A stretch of 64,000 bases of DNA, from positions 20,038,455 to 20,102,454 of the forward strand of contig CAIIXF020000002.1 of assembly GCA_903813345.2 (NCBI GenBank). The letters are read 5' to 3'. This stretch comes from Owenia fusiformis (Eukaryota > Annelida > Polychaeta > Sabellida > Oweniidae). Numbering within the stretch: the stretch's first letter is position 1; each line of letters starts with the position of its first letter. This document shows positions 13,336 to 25,499 of the stretch, in pieces. The position numbers and the translations under genes were made by a program. A model generated the notes under the pieces. The model worked only from the letters and a program-made list of their open reading frames with translations. It was not told the DNA's origin and made no database searches.

Positions 13336-13760
13336 TTAGGCTTGAAATGAAGAATTGAGTAAAAACTAGTCAATTTAGTATGAAAATGAACTCAAAATTG
13401 TTCAAAATGTTGAAAACCCAGGAATAACATGGAATTAAGAATTGAGCAAAACTTGAGGCAAATTAGTATGAAATACCATCAACAAGCATATATATTAACT
13501 CAAGATTGCTAAAAATGTTGAAAAACCAGAGATGTCTTAAAATGAAGAATTAAGCAAAATTGTGGCAAATTAGTATGAAATACCATCAACAAGCAATTAC
13601 GACCGTATATATACGGGATATACCCAAGAGGTATTGCTCACCTTCATTGGTGGTAAACAAAATACAATACAATATATATGAACTCAAGATTGTTAAAAAT
13701 GTTGAAAAACCAGCGATGTCTTAAAATGAAGAATTAAGCAAAATTGTGGCAAAGGAGCAC
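13336..13760 (+). repeat. Tandem repeat, about 108-bp units
   Basis: atgaagaattaagcaaaatt and gttgaaaaaccagagatgtc recur at about 13345, 13432, 13540 and 13725; a detached further unit is at 14245-14360. One unit holds the SINE tail. Confidence 0.8.
13595..13674 (+). mobile_element. 5'-truncated copy of the same SINE
   Basis: aattacgaccgtatatatac..acccaagaggtattgctcac..aaaatacaatacaata matches the 3' 90 bp of the SINE at 45854-46188. It is inserted between caacaagca and tatatgaactc of a tandem unit whose sister copy lacks it. Confidence 0.75.
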
Positions 13761-14784
13761 ATAGGTTATTGCAAACAATTTCAGAAGGTTATATCTTGGA
13801 TTATGAATATTTTCTGACAATGAAGACAGGTTTTCTTTTTTATATCAATTCATTATCTCAAAGAAAAGTATATACAGTAGTGATAAAGTCAAACAATCTC
13901 AGAGATATTTAACTAGCAATCAACCCATCAACACACTTTTTTGAAGATGTTGACCCCATTTTCACCAAAAATGCAACCATTTTTTACAATGTTTAATGCA
14001 TTACTATTCTTTATTTCGATGTATCAAATAGTTCTTGAAAGAAAAACTTAATTACTTTAAGATAAGTGTTCCCCATGTTATTTCTCCATTGACAAATCTC
14101 ATGCGATCCATTAGTTTCAGTTCATTTTGGTCATCCAAATTCAATTTCTTTAAAGTTCCTGGATCAATCAGCTTTCCTTTTAGGAAATCGAACATGTCTC
14201 AAAGCACATTCAAATTATGCATTTTACAATATAATAAAAAATATACCATCAAGAAGCATATTCATGAACTCAAAACTTATTAATGCTGAAAAAACAGAGA
14301 TGCCTTGAAATGAAGAATTGATCAAAAATGAGGAAAATTTGTGAGAAATTCCATCAAATGGGCAGACCTGCACTCTAGTTAATTATGTATAAAATGTAGA
14401 AAAACTAGAAGATCAATTTTATCTGCAATTTTATGGAGAAATGGTGCTTGACCATGAGACATTAGAAGTATAAAGCATTAAACTGGGCAAGGTTCATTGC
14501 TAATGCATAAGAATGGCTTGATTATCCTTTCTCCGTCTGTTACAAAAAGCTGGCCAATAAACTACGACACTGATGAATAACATTTTTTACTTCAGAGAAT
14601 TCCAAGCAAGTGCAGTCAAACTTATATTATTATAATGAACAGTTTTGCTGAGAGATGCACAAATCTATAAAAAGTATGCATTCACTGAGTTTATATATGT
14701 GATGTTTTGTCATATCATGTTAAGATATACTTATGATATTGTGAGGCTATAAAAGGAGTTGTTTTTGATTTTTTTTTAAATAAC

Positions 14785-15066
14785 TGGGGGCGACATTTTG
14801 CATGTTAATGCCTTGTTTTGATGATGTTGATTTGATATCACTAGGGTAACCTAATATCGCTAGGGTGACCTGATATCACTGAAATGTTATCTAACAGGAT
14901 ACTGTTATGACAGAAATGTCACACTACGTTGCAAACCTTAAGTATTTTGTTGGTTTAATTTTTATGTCACCACCAGAAGTGGTGACATTTTGTTATTATT
15001 TTGGCTGGTGGTCCTTGTTTGTAACAAATGGTATGTGGTGACATTTTGCAAACTTTATGGCTTGTT
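14785..15066 (+). mobile_element. GTCACCACC element: right-end relic and a second complete short copy
   Basis: 14785-14820 carries only the tail (gacattttgcatgttaatgc). 14963-15066 is a short copy with the left palindrome gtcaccaccagaagtggtga and right ggtatgtggtgacattttg. Confidence 0.65.
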
Positions 15067-16440
15067 TAAAATTATTATCTGAACAAAATAAGACTCAATT
15101 AATTTTTATAACTTAAAATTCTGAAAGATAAACAAACACATGTAACAGTAACTACATCATTGAATTCAATTTAGCTACACAAATGAGATATGCTAATACA
15201 TATTGGCTTTTGTAAGTTATATGTTCTAGTACTTTACTTGGCTTTAATTGTATCCTAATCACATTTTTGTCAACTGAGGACAACTCTGCCTATATTAATC
15301 AGTTAGAATTAAGACCATTGGTTACAAAAACATGTTTTTGGGGTTCGACACGCACATAGTTAAAGGGTTCTGTTTAACTTACATTAGACCCAAGGTTATA
15401 AGTTAAAGGTTCTTGTTTAACTTACATAATCAGAATGACTCACATTTCTTATGGTTATAAGGATCAAAAATGTTAAAAATGATTTAAATATTGGGTCCTC
15501 TTAATAAATTCTCGAAATTAAAATAAATTGCGTCGCAAAACAAAATTACAGGCCTTTGAAATAAATAAATGTATTTTGTCAGTTTTAGTTAAGAACTTCT
15601 CGTGAATCAATTGACTGTGGGGATGCTTGGTTAAGCTTTAATTGACCAATCCCAGAAATAAATCTTACATCTTCGTTCCATCGCAATTGAAACTGAAGTC
15701 CCATTTTCTAGCCACTGGTAATTACATAAAATATTGCGCATTTGACTTGATGAGTGTATTAAAACTTGATCTTGGACAAACAGCTTAATATATCGCCAGA
15801 ACTTTGATGTTAGAGTTAAGCTCATAATTCGCTAAATCACTATCATCGTTTAATCCATGTCATATTGTTTATGGTGATCAATTTGGCCCTGAATATGTAT
15901 TTTTTCATCATATCAGCACTAAATTATCATTTAAGTAAGTAACTTATATGCAGAATCTTCACTAAATGTCATTATAAACATCATGAGCTTTCAACCAATC
16001 AACATTCAAATGGAAAAATGGCGGAAATTGTTTAGCGCTAAATTCACTGATGTCTCTATTTATTAGATATCTTGGCCGTGATTTATACTAAACCTTTCCC
16101 TTTTTTGTGATTTGTTCATGTTGTCTTTCTTCTCATTATTTAATGATATTGGATGCTGCAGTTAAATTAAAGTAAAAGTAAAGTAATACAGTCGAACATG
16201 TTTATCTAAACAGATTTCTCATCTGAACACCTCCGTCCCCCACTGTTTTTTTCAAATTATTTCGAATTTTTGATACAATCTGATTCAGTTTCATCATCAC
16301 CAATTTTTCTATAATTTTAAGTTATAAATATTTGTTATTTGTTATTATGACACTTTGGGTATGGATTAGATGACTGATTCTACTGTGCTTTAAACCCCAC
16401 TCAGGTATCAATGCAATTGAATGTACTGTAGTTTATTTAA

Positions 16441-17134
16441 CCTTTAGCGTGCTGCCGGCGGACTCGTCCGCCGAGACTAAAATGTCTCTCACAACTGCCG
16501 GCGGACCCGTACGCCCGATTTCAAACTTTTAAAAACTTTACTTTTTCGCGCCATTCGTATTGTCCAATTAGATTGCCCGATTTATTCAGTGCCTAACATG
16601 ACTTCCTGTTGACCTAGAAATGGCGATATTTCGAAAATTAATTCTCAATTCAACAATTTAAACAGTGTTTTAGTCGTTTTTAGTGAACGAATCGTACAAA
16701 ATGGTGGACAAATACGATCACAACGAAAATGTGGAGGAAATGGATTACGATTTCGAGCTCTTTAGGCTCTTGGAAGCCGATAACGGTCATCGAAAATAGA
16801 AACTAGAATATTTTCTGAATTGAAAAATTGAACATTCGATCGCTGCAAATTCAGATTTCGATTCTGACCAGACGAAGAGGCGGAGCGGCGGATTCCGGAG
16901 GAGTATTCATGGTATATTTATGCCCAGTCGTGTTAATGTACGAAAAAATTCATGAGAACATTTTTTTCATGAGCCAGGCCACTGTATCTTCCCTTTGTGA
17001 AAATTTTATCCAGATTCATTCAGTAGTTATTGAGATATTAATTATTTAGTCCAGGTATATCATTTTTTGCACTCTTTGAAAAATAAGCCAGTTGCGTGGG
17101 ATATATTTGCTGAAATAAGGCAGCATGGTAAAGG
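16441..17134 (+). mobile_element. piggyBac-type MITE/remnant, 694 bp
   Basis: Seen: TTAA on both sides (16437-16440, 17135-17138). The terminal inverted repeats are CCTTTAGCGTGCTGCC on the left and the reverse complement CCTTTACCATGCTGCC on the right (13 of 16 match). A second TGCCGGCGGAC motif is repeated at 16452 and 16496. TTAA targets and such ends are characteristic of piggyBac elements. The interior keeps the N-terminus of a transposase but no catalytic domain. Confidence 0.85.
16701..16799 (+). pseudogene. piggyBac transposase N-terminal remnant
   Basis: ATG with 32 codons, acidic (DKYDHNENVEEMDYDFELF), to a TAG. After a frame break an SDFDSDQTKRRSGG-like stretch continues at about 16850-16905. 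An acidic Asp/Ser-rich start fits the transposase N-terminus of this family. The DDD catalytic region is absent. Confidence 0.6.
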
Positions 17135-17765
17135 TTAAAGGATATGCAGTTGTAACAAAAGAAGAGTATATTTGACACATGGCAAGCAATTAAAAACCAG
17201 TATGGCACAAAAGATTTATCAATAGTTGAATAGTCAATACAAAAGAAACTTAACAGTTAAATAGTATAGTCTCATCTCAAATGGATCATGGACCATTTAC
17301 CTTTCATAATAGTCAGTGTGGGTTTTAAGTAATATAAGCCATTCGTAAACTAACAGCCAGTACTCATGGTTTATACGTTACATAATTTCAAAAGGCTGTA
17401 ATAGCTGAGATGAGCTTTTACTTGCAAAGTCATTAGGAGAGCCTCAGGTATGGTTTTATAGTAAAAGTTATAAACTTAAGCAGGAAAATAAAGCAATTTA
17501 TAATCCTTGTAAATTAGCCAGAGGACAATAAAAGTTTATATGTTTTAGCCTGACTTTAATAGGTCATAATAGATGATTCATCGCAAGGAATGTTTAAATG
17601 CGACTTCTTGGTTAACTTCCAAATCTTCATTTCAGAGCAAATGTTGTAGGACTTAGGAATAAAATTGATCCATTTATTGAGCTTTTCACATTTGAAATCA
17701 AATTATATTTATTAGGAATTGAATGGAACAAAAAGAATTTAGAACAGAATGGTACATAGGCCTGT

Positions 17766-18029
17766 GGTAGCCATCCTCCGATCACAGGGCTTCAAAATCC
17801 AGAATATCTTCTTTCTTTTTACCCCCTGCTATAACCAAGTTGGACGCGCCCGATTAAACTGAATCACGTGATCTTATTATGCGCCGATGACGTATACATG
17901 ATTTCTGTCGCAGTGTTGCGACAGCCAATCAAAGTGCGAGTTCTTAATCGGGGAAATGCTAACTGCTTATAGCAGGGGGAGGAAGGAGGTACGGATTCTG
18001 GACACGTGCTTAGGAGGATGGTGGTAGCT
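17766..18029. mobile_element. Foldback MITE, about 264 bp
   Basis: gtggtagccatcctcc at the left pairs with ggaggatggtggtagc at the right. Inside, ccccctgctataa pairs with ttatagcaggggg. GC-richer than its surroundings. Confidence 0.6.
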
Positions 18030-18371
18030 AATTGAAGATTTTCAGAACAAACAGACAAGACAATGATAGCAAATTGATTCCCTGAGAACTGTGAAAATGA
18101 GAGCATTTCCTACTTTTCATCATTAGATATTATATTTATATTCTATTTTGTAAATAACTGAATCCTGTTCATAATATCCCCAGGAACCTAAAAGATGAAT
18201 AAATGAATAAGCTTCTTAGTGTCATATACTAATTTAAGAAAGAGGAAAATACGAGAAGATCAGTTTGTTACAAATATCTTAAGTTGCTTTAAGTAGAAAC
18301 ACAAGGCACAAAGTATATGTAATCCTAGGGATACAATAACAGCATGTGACTCTAGAAAGAAATTGTCTTTT

Positions 18372-18570
18372 TCTATATCACCATCAGAATCAGCTACCGA
18401 ATGCTGACCGCTGAACACTGTCTACAAAAAAAATTGGAGACAGGTATGTAAAAGTCTCCGATTTTTTGTAGACCTTGTTCAGCTGCGTCAACATTCGGTG
18501 CCTGTAACAAATTCTTCCAACTTCCAATAACATTCCCAGGTGATGACATTCTATCATGTTAATACCTTGT
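18372..18570 (+). mobile_element. Diverged GTCACCACC-type copy with internal hairpin
   Basis: Left tatatcaccatcagaatc and right ccaggtgatgacattctatc with atgttaataccttgt. Inside, gtctacaaaaaaaattggag and its inverse gtctccgattttttgtagac pair. Confidence 0.5.
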
Positions 18571-19187
18571 ACTTTTAAAAGTGGTAAAAAGTATTATCAT
18601 CAAAATTCCAGAAAAAAACATGTTTTATCTATTCAACTTGAAATTTTTTCAGGAACAAGAACTGAATTAGTGTACCAGCATCTGATGAGGTTTTGGGCAT
18701 ACTGGGTAAATTACTTAGTGGTCATTTTTAATTCATTTTTAATTTTTTGATAAAAAAGTGTGATATTTATCACTGTATGTCTAATTACTTATCTATTTAC
18801 AAATCACTCTTCATTAATTATATTGCTTCCACATATAGCAAGACAAGGTGTGTCCAATACCAGCCAATCAGAACACCTAATTCATGTAACTGCGTTCCGT
18901 TATAACCAATAACGCTTTTGTTGTATGGTTGTCAAAGTGAGGAGATTGAAATTGATGCTTTGCCAACTTGACCATTGCAAAAGGTTTCATCGAAAATATG
19001 TTCTTTTAGTGATTTTGTCCAGGGCTTAAACTAAACAATACCAAAATAGTAATACAGTATAATAAACATATTTAAGAAAAAGCACAAAATAGGTCGCATT
19101 GCAAGTTCATTGAACATGAAGTCATTGGGACCTTGTAAAGTGTTTCACTTAGGGGGTTTCCAATTGCAGAAGTGTTCACTTTACAGT

Positions 19188-19325
19188 TTTTATGTCACCA
19201 CCACAAGTAGAGACATCTTGTTACAGTCTCAAACTTTTTGTGAATGGTGTTTCATATTCAGTGTGCTGTAGCCAGTGTGTCTGTACAAATGGGGTCTGTA
19301 ACAAATGGCAGGTGGTGACATTTTG
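19188..19325 (+). mobile_element. GTCACCACC element, short copy
   Basis: Left tttttatgtcaccaccacaa; right aacaaatggcaggtggtgac plus attttg. The terminal tail is lost. Confidence 0.7.
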
Positions 19326-19949
19326 TTTCTTTATACTGTAAATATATGTGATAAAAGACATTGGAAAGAATAAATAATTATAATTCTTGGCATCTATAAG
19401 GTATAATAGAAAAAAATACAAAGTTTTATAAGCAAATCATAAAAGGTTGATTCTTTCAGGCTTTTTTCTTAGTAACCTATATTTATTTAATGTATTAACT
19501 TGTAACCATGGCATTTGCTTGGTGAACCATTTATAGTACATTGATGTATTTGTATTTGATAACAACCTAAGGCATATATTTAAATGCAATTATATTGGTA
19601 GGAATCCATTTAAGTTTAGATAATTCAGTTAAATTATCTTTATTTCCACATTAGGTTAATTCTTAAGAATAACTTTCATCATTTCCTCTATTTTTTATAT
19701 TTGAATGCAGTCCTTAAGTAAGGGTAATACTTTGGTAGTAATTATCATCAATTTCATGACATTTTGTTATTTCATTTTTACACTAACCTACATAGTGAAG
19801 ATTGTGGGGTTGTCACCCACTAAGGTATACTGACCTTTTCAAATCAGCCATCAGCGCAGGATTTCATTTCATAGATTTTTAATTTTATGACATTATGGCT
19901 TTTATTTGTGTCGCACCCTAATTATAGTGCATAACGGTTGTAAAGGTAT

Positions 19950-20000
19950 AAATAAATAAAGAAACAAATAAATAAATAAATAAATAAATAAATAAATAGA
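19950..20000 (+). repeat. (AAAT)n microsatellite
   Basis: About 12 AAAT units with one interruption (gaaac). Confidence 0.95.
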
Positions 20001-20524
20001 TGAATAACATTTCTATAAACCAAATAACTTCAATGTCTGCATTTGATGCAACTGGCCCTTAGTAATTAAAAAATATATTAATATTTTGTTTTAAGTTTCA
20101 AGTCTTCCTTGATATAAGAAATTATACTAATCATAATTCACAATACCTTTGAAAGTCCCATCATGCCTTTATATTTGTCTCCGCTACTGCGTATAGAATA
20201 CAGAAGCTTGAACCCATGGGGCAGGAAGCTTTTGAATATCCTGTTTTGTAGTATTGTGAACCTGTCTAATAAGAACACCTTAGGGACCAGCCAAAAGTGT
20301 GGTCGGATAAGTAGGTGTTCACATTCCAGTTATTCAAATATGTGAGTCAATGGAAGATAACAAAATGGGATAAAGAAAAGTGTTCACATTTCAGTTTTTC
20401 AAATATGTGAGTCAATGGAAGATAACAAAATGGGATAAAGAAAAGTGTTCACATTTTAGTTTTTCAAATATGTGAGTCAATGGAAGATAACAAAATGGGA
20501 CAAAGAAAAGTGTTCACATTTTAG

Positions 20525-22818
20525 TTTTTATGTCACCACCAAAAGTGGTGACATATTGTTATGGTCTCCGTTTTTTTGCGACGGCGGTTGGTGGTTGGCG
20601 TCCGGCGTCCGGCGGTTGGCGTCCGGCGTCTGTAACAATTTCTTACAACTTCCTATAACTTAACAAATACTGTTTAGACTGACTTCAATTTTTTTCTAAA
20701 TCATCTACATGTTCTGAGAAGTTCAAATCTGACTTTAGATTTGACATTTGACCTTCAATGACCTTCTCAAGGTCAAAAAGGTCTTTTTTCAACTTGCTTC
20801 ACATTGACTAAATTTTTTTTCAAAATCATCTACATGTTCTCAGAAATTCAAATCTGACTTTAGATTTGACATTTGACCTTCAAATCTGACTTTAGATTTG
20901 ACATTTGACCTTCAAATCTGACTTAAGATTTGACATTTGACCTTCAATGACCTTCTCAAGGTCAAAAAGGTCTGTTTTCAACTTGCTTCAAATTGACTAA
21001 ATTTTTTTTTCAAAATCATCTACGTGTTCTCAGAAATTCAAATCTGACTTAAGATTTGACATTTGACCTTCAATGACCTTCTCAAGGTCAAAAAAGGTCA
21101 AAAAGGTCTGTTTTCAAATTGCTTCAAATTGACTAAAAAATTTTTTCAAAATCTACGTGTTCTCAGAAATTCAAATCTGACTTTAGATTTTACTTAAGAT
21201 TTGACATTTGACCTTCAATGACCTTCTCAAAGTCAAAAAAGGTCAAAAAGGTCTTTTTTCAACTTGCTTCAAATTGACTAAATTTTTTTTTCAAAATCAT
21301 CTACATGTTCTCAGAAATTCAAATCTGACTTTAGATTTGACATTTGACCTTCAATGACCTTCTCAAGGTCAAAAAAGGTCAAAAAGGTCTGTTTTCAACT
21401 TGCTTCAAATTGACTAAATTTTTTTTTCAAAATCATCTACGTGTTCTCAGAAATTCAAATCTGACTTAAGATTTAACTTAAGATTTGACATTTGACCTTC
21501 AATGACCTTCTCAAGGTCAAAAAAGGTCAAAAAGGTCTGTTTTCAACTTGCTTCAAATTGACTAAAAAAAATTTTCAAAATCATCTACGTGTTCTCCGAA
21601 ATTCAAATCTGACTTTAGATTTGACTTAAGATTTGACATTTGACCTTCAATGACCTTCTCAAAGTCAAAAAAGGTCAAAAAGGTCTTTTTTCAACTTGCT
21701 TTAAATTGACTAAATTTTTTTTTCAAAATCATCTACATATTCTCAGAAATTCAAATCTGACTTTAGATTTGTCATTTGACCTTCAATGACCTTCTCAATG
21801 TCAAAAAAGGTCAAAAAGGTATTTTTTCATCTTGCTTCAAATTGACTAAATTTTTTTTCAAAATCATCTACATGTTCTCAGAAATTCAAATATGACTTTA
21901 GATTTGACATTTGACCTTCAATGACCTTCTCAGGGTCAAAAAAGGCCAAAAAGGTCTTTTTTCAACTTGCTTCAAATTGACTAATTTTTTTTTTCAAAAT
22001 CATCTACATGTTCTCAGAAATTCAAATCTGACTTTAGATTTGACATTTGACCTTTAATGACATTCTCAAGGTCAAAAAAGGTCAAAAAGGTCTGTTTTCA
22101 ACTTGCTTGAAATTGACTAAAAAAATTTTTCAAAATCATCTACGTGTTCTCAGAAATTCAAATCTGACTTTAGATTTGACTTAAGATTTGACATTTGACC
22201 TTCAATGACCTTCTCAAAGTCAAAAAAGGTCAAAAAGGTCTTTTTCAACTTGCTTCAAATTGACTAAATTTTTTTTTCAAAATCATCTTCATGTTCTCAG
22301 AAATTCAAATCTGACTTTAGATTTGACATTTGACCTTCAATGACCTTCTCAAGGTCAAAAAGGTCTTTTTTCATCTTGCTTCAAATTGACTAAATTTTTT
22401 TTCAAAATCATCTACATGTTCTCAGAAATTCAAATATGACTTTAGATTTGACTTTAGATTTGACATTTGACCTTCAATGACCTTCTCAAGGTCAAAAAAG
22501 GTCAAAAAGGTCTTTTTTCAACTTGCTTCAAATTGACCAATTTTTTTTCAAAATCATCTACATGTTCTCAGAAATTCAAATCTGACTTTAGATTTGACAT
22601 TTGACCTTTAATGACCTTCTCAAGGTCAAAAAAGGTCAAAAAGGTCTGTTTTCAACTTGCTTCAAATTGACCAAATTTTTTTTTCAAAATCATCTACATC
22701 TTTTCAGAATTTCAAATTTGACGTTACAAGTTCTCAGAAATTCAAATCTGACCTAAGTTTGAACTCATAATATTGTGAGCAACTAGGTGGTGACATTTTG
22801 TCATGTTAATGCCTTGTT
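20525..22818 (+). mobile_element. GTCACCACC-ended element, long copy with 136-bp array
   Basis: Left end: TATGTCACCACCAAAAGTGG and onward, a palindrome whose two arms are TATGTCACCACC.. and ..GTGGTGACATA. A GC-rich stretch of (GGCGTCC)-like repeats follows (20580-20630), then CTGTAACAATTTC, then about 15 monomers, then the right end GGTGGTGACATTTTG plus ATGTTAATGCCTTGTT. GGTGGTGAC is the inverted partner of GTCACCACC. No coding capacity. It splits a 66-bp tandem array at agttttt|caaatat with no target duplication beyond an ambiguous T. Confidence 0.85.
20700..22760 (+). repeat. 136-bp (125-148) monomer array, about 15 copies
   Basis: The phrase catctacatgttctcagaaa recurs at about 20703, 20828, 21019, 21298, 21434, 21582, 21730, 21865, 22001, 22137, 22284, 22409, 22555 and 22691. 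Spacing is mostly 135-136 or 146-148 bp; the difference comes from an extra 11-12 bp copy of actttagattt. Monomers also contain a ttgaccttcaatgaccttct and aaggtcaaaaaggtc core. Confidence 0.95.
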
Positions 22819-23459
22819 CAAATATTTTAGTCAATGGGAGATAACAAAATGGGATAAAGAAAAGTGTTCACATTTCAGTTTCTCAAATATGTGAGTCAAT
22901 AGAAGATAACAAAATGGGATAAAGAAAAGTGTTCACATTTTAGTTTTTCAAATGTGTGAGTCAATGGAAGATAACAAAATGGGATAAAAAAAGTGTTCAC
23001 ATTGAGAGTTGTTTTGATTTCAGATTTGTTCAGATATACAGGTTTTACTTTATTCTGATTGTTGTCAATAATTTATAGCTCTGGTTGTCTAAGCTTATTG
23101 TGCCATTCTCCAATCTTTATGCAATGAATATAAATTCCAAATATTGGATTCATCCATTGGTGAAATAGCAGTGTAGTTGAATAATGATCGGTTAATTAAA
23201 TAGATGATGAAAATAATTTAGTTTGCAATAACAAAGCTAGAGGTTAAGCTCACAAACAACAAACAAACAAAAAACAAACAAACAATTGCTGATTCATCAA
23301 ATAGTTATTTAAAGACACTGAGGAATATACTTAAATATACAAGTGTTGTCTGATAAGTTGTGATAATTGTTTTCGCACTGAAAAAAACTTTATAAAAACT
23401 TTATAAATATTATTTGTTTTACAACAAATAAGTGGAACTTTTTGAAGTAAAATGAAAAA

Positions 23460-24250
23460 GTTCCATTTCTAGGTTCGCGTTAACGCTGTTTTTCGCGTTT
23501 TTTACGCAGTTAATTTCATCTTCACGCAAAACTGCATCACATCTTACGTATCGTGTACGCAAAAATCATATCCCCCAAATGTACCGATGAAATAATACCA
23601 AAAAGCCAAAAAACAAAAATTAAAAACTTAAGCACGCTCTCTAACAGCGTAACATAACGATCAATCTGATTCGTGCATAATATTTGTCTTCCGGTTATTA
23701 AGCCAATCAAAATTCTTCTAGCAAACGTATGGGGCTAAACAGGGTATAGCTGCAGAATATTTTCCGCAGGACCGTTCTTGTGAATTGATCGATTATTTTA
23801 TAATCTGTACTGTACAGCCGTGAGGAATCAACTTGTTCATGGTAAATGGAGATAATCAACCCTAATATAGATGGTCACCATGTTAGATTCTTTTTAAATA
23901 TTTCGAATGGCCACTTGAATCGGCGGGACTGCATTCAAATAACCACGGCTATTTGATGCCTACCGACTGCAGCAATCTGATGCAAGCACCATACCCGGAT
24001 GTCATAAGGGGATTCCCCAAGCCAAACCGCCGGCTTAAAAAAATTTTGATGAAAAAATGATAATTTCTTCGTTCTGTGCCGATCAACTTTTTTGATCGGA
24101 GATTCAATAACATAAAAAGAATCCTAGAACACTCAGGAATTTACTGAGGCAGGTTATTAGTGTAAAACTCGCGTCAAAAATCATGATAATAAGTGCCGTT
24201 CCACATCACCACACTTCAGGGTGGGCGTGGCACATCGAGAAGGCTAGAGA
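23460..24250. other. CpG-richer unique island, function unknown
   Basis: Unlike its surroundings this stretch has many CG dinucleotides (gttcgcgttaacgctg, ttttcgcgttttttacgc, aaaccgccggct), a CCAAT-like gccaatca at about 23701 and a hairpin ccgatcaa/ttgatcgg at about 24079-24099. No repeat match is visible in the window and no ORF stands out. It could be an unmethylated regulatory region or a GC-rich transposon fragment. Confidence 0.3.
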
Positions 24251-25255
24251 TGTTCATGACGCCTTGATTTATATTTTTTCATGATATTAGAATTTGAACT
24301 ACAGTTTAGTCTCGAGAGGTAAATTCTAAAGTTGAAAGATGAAACAATATTGGGGTGTTTGGGGAGGTTCCATGGATGGTACCTTAGCCATGGAAGGTAA
24401 GTTACAGGGACTTTGTGGAGGCCTCAGAAGAAGGTAAACAGGAATGACTTGCAATGCATGAGTACATGCGGGGACATAAACAATTCTTTTTACCACAAAA
24501 GCCCGCTGAAGCGATTTTCAAAAAGTACCCCAAAATAATTATTTGTACCCCATTTTTTGAAGTGACCTGGGTATGAAGTACTCAAAATTACCAAAGCCTA
24601 GCGCAATCACTGCATTTGCAATATCACAATTTATATCAAGGCTATCACAAAAGCCAAAGTAGTTCAAACTTTAGAGGGGGCCATTAATTTATACTATTTT
24701 TTATCTTGAAGACTACTAGACAGCTATTGTTGTTTTTTATAATGTTTTGATACATTGGTACATTAATGTATTCAATTGCCAGTTCAGTGTAAATCCAGTA
24801 TATAAAATGTCCACCTAGATATGCTCATTTAGATCAATAATCCCTCTCATTATTCAAATGATCATCTGATTGTTCTACATTCATATTTAGGTCAGAGTTG
24901 TTTTTTTGCTAATCTGCTTTATTCTGTGACAGTTCTAATTTTTGTATTTACTGTTTGTCATTTGTATACTGAGTGCAGCTAAATTGTTTTCAAGGGTATT
25001 GTTTTTGGTTGTTGTTGTTTTCCTGGAATATTTTCCCCTGCCTTCTGATTCAAATGTTCTTCCTGAGAAGGCACTTCTTAAACTTCCAACTTCATAAGCA
25101 ATGATATATTTACCTTGCTTGACATTGCACTCCCCCAAGATCACTGGTCCCAACTCGACTGTCACCAAAATTTGATTTCAACAGCTAAGTTGATTAGAGG
25201 GGCCGACTTTTTCGATCACTCAATTAGAGCAGACTGACTACTAACATATTAGCGT

Positions 25256-25456
25256 AATACCATCCTTTGTCTAAAGCTTTACGTAATAATCTTTATCAGC
25301 AATATGTCTGGTGTTGAAGATGGGTAAACCCTGTATTTTTTTATTTCTTATTTCGTCCATATAACAATAAACAAAATTCAGGGTTTGCTCATCTTCAATA
25401 CCAAGCAAATTGCTGATGAAGATTATTACGTTAAGCTTTAGACAAAGGATGGTATT
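25256..25456. mobile_element. Near-perfect hairpin, 78-bp arms, 45-nt loop
   Basis: Left arm 25256-25333 (aataccatcctttgtctaaa..) pairs with right arm 25379-25456 (..tttagacaaaggatggtatt) with about nine mismatches and no gap. It could be a short MITE or a transcribed long hairpin. No coding sequence. Confidence 0.8.
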
Positions 25457-25499
25457 GTATGAGCACCTTGACGAAGTTTTCAGTTCGAAATGGTAACAC

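Larger units (their letters stand above)
20330..23010 (+). repeat. 66-bp tandem array interrupted by the 2.3-kb element
   Basis: Units carrying gtgagtcaatggaagataac and gataaagaaaagtgttcaca recur every 66 bp before (20342, 20408, 20474) and after (22825 region, 22891, 22957) the insertion. The array belongs to the dispersed GGTGTTCAC repeat family. Confidence 0.9.
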
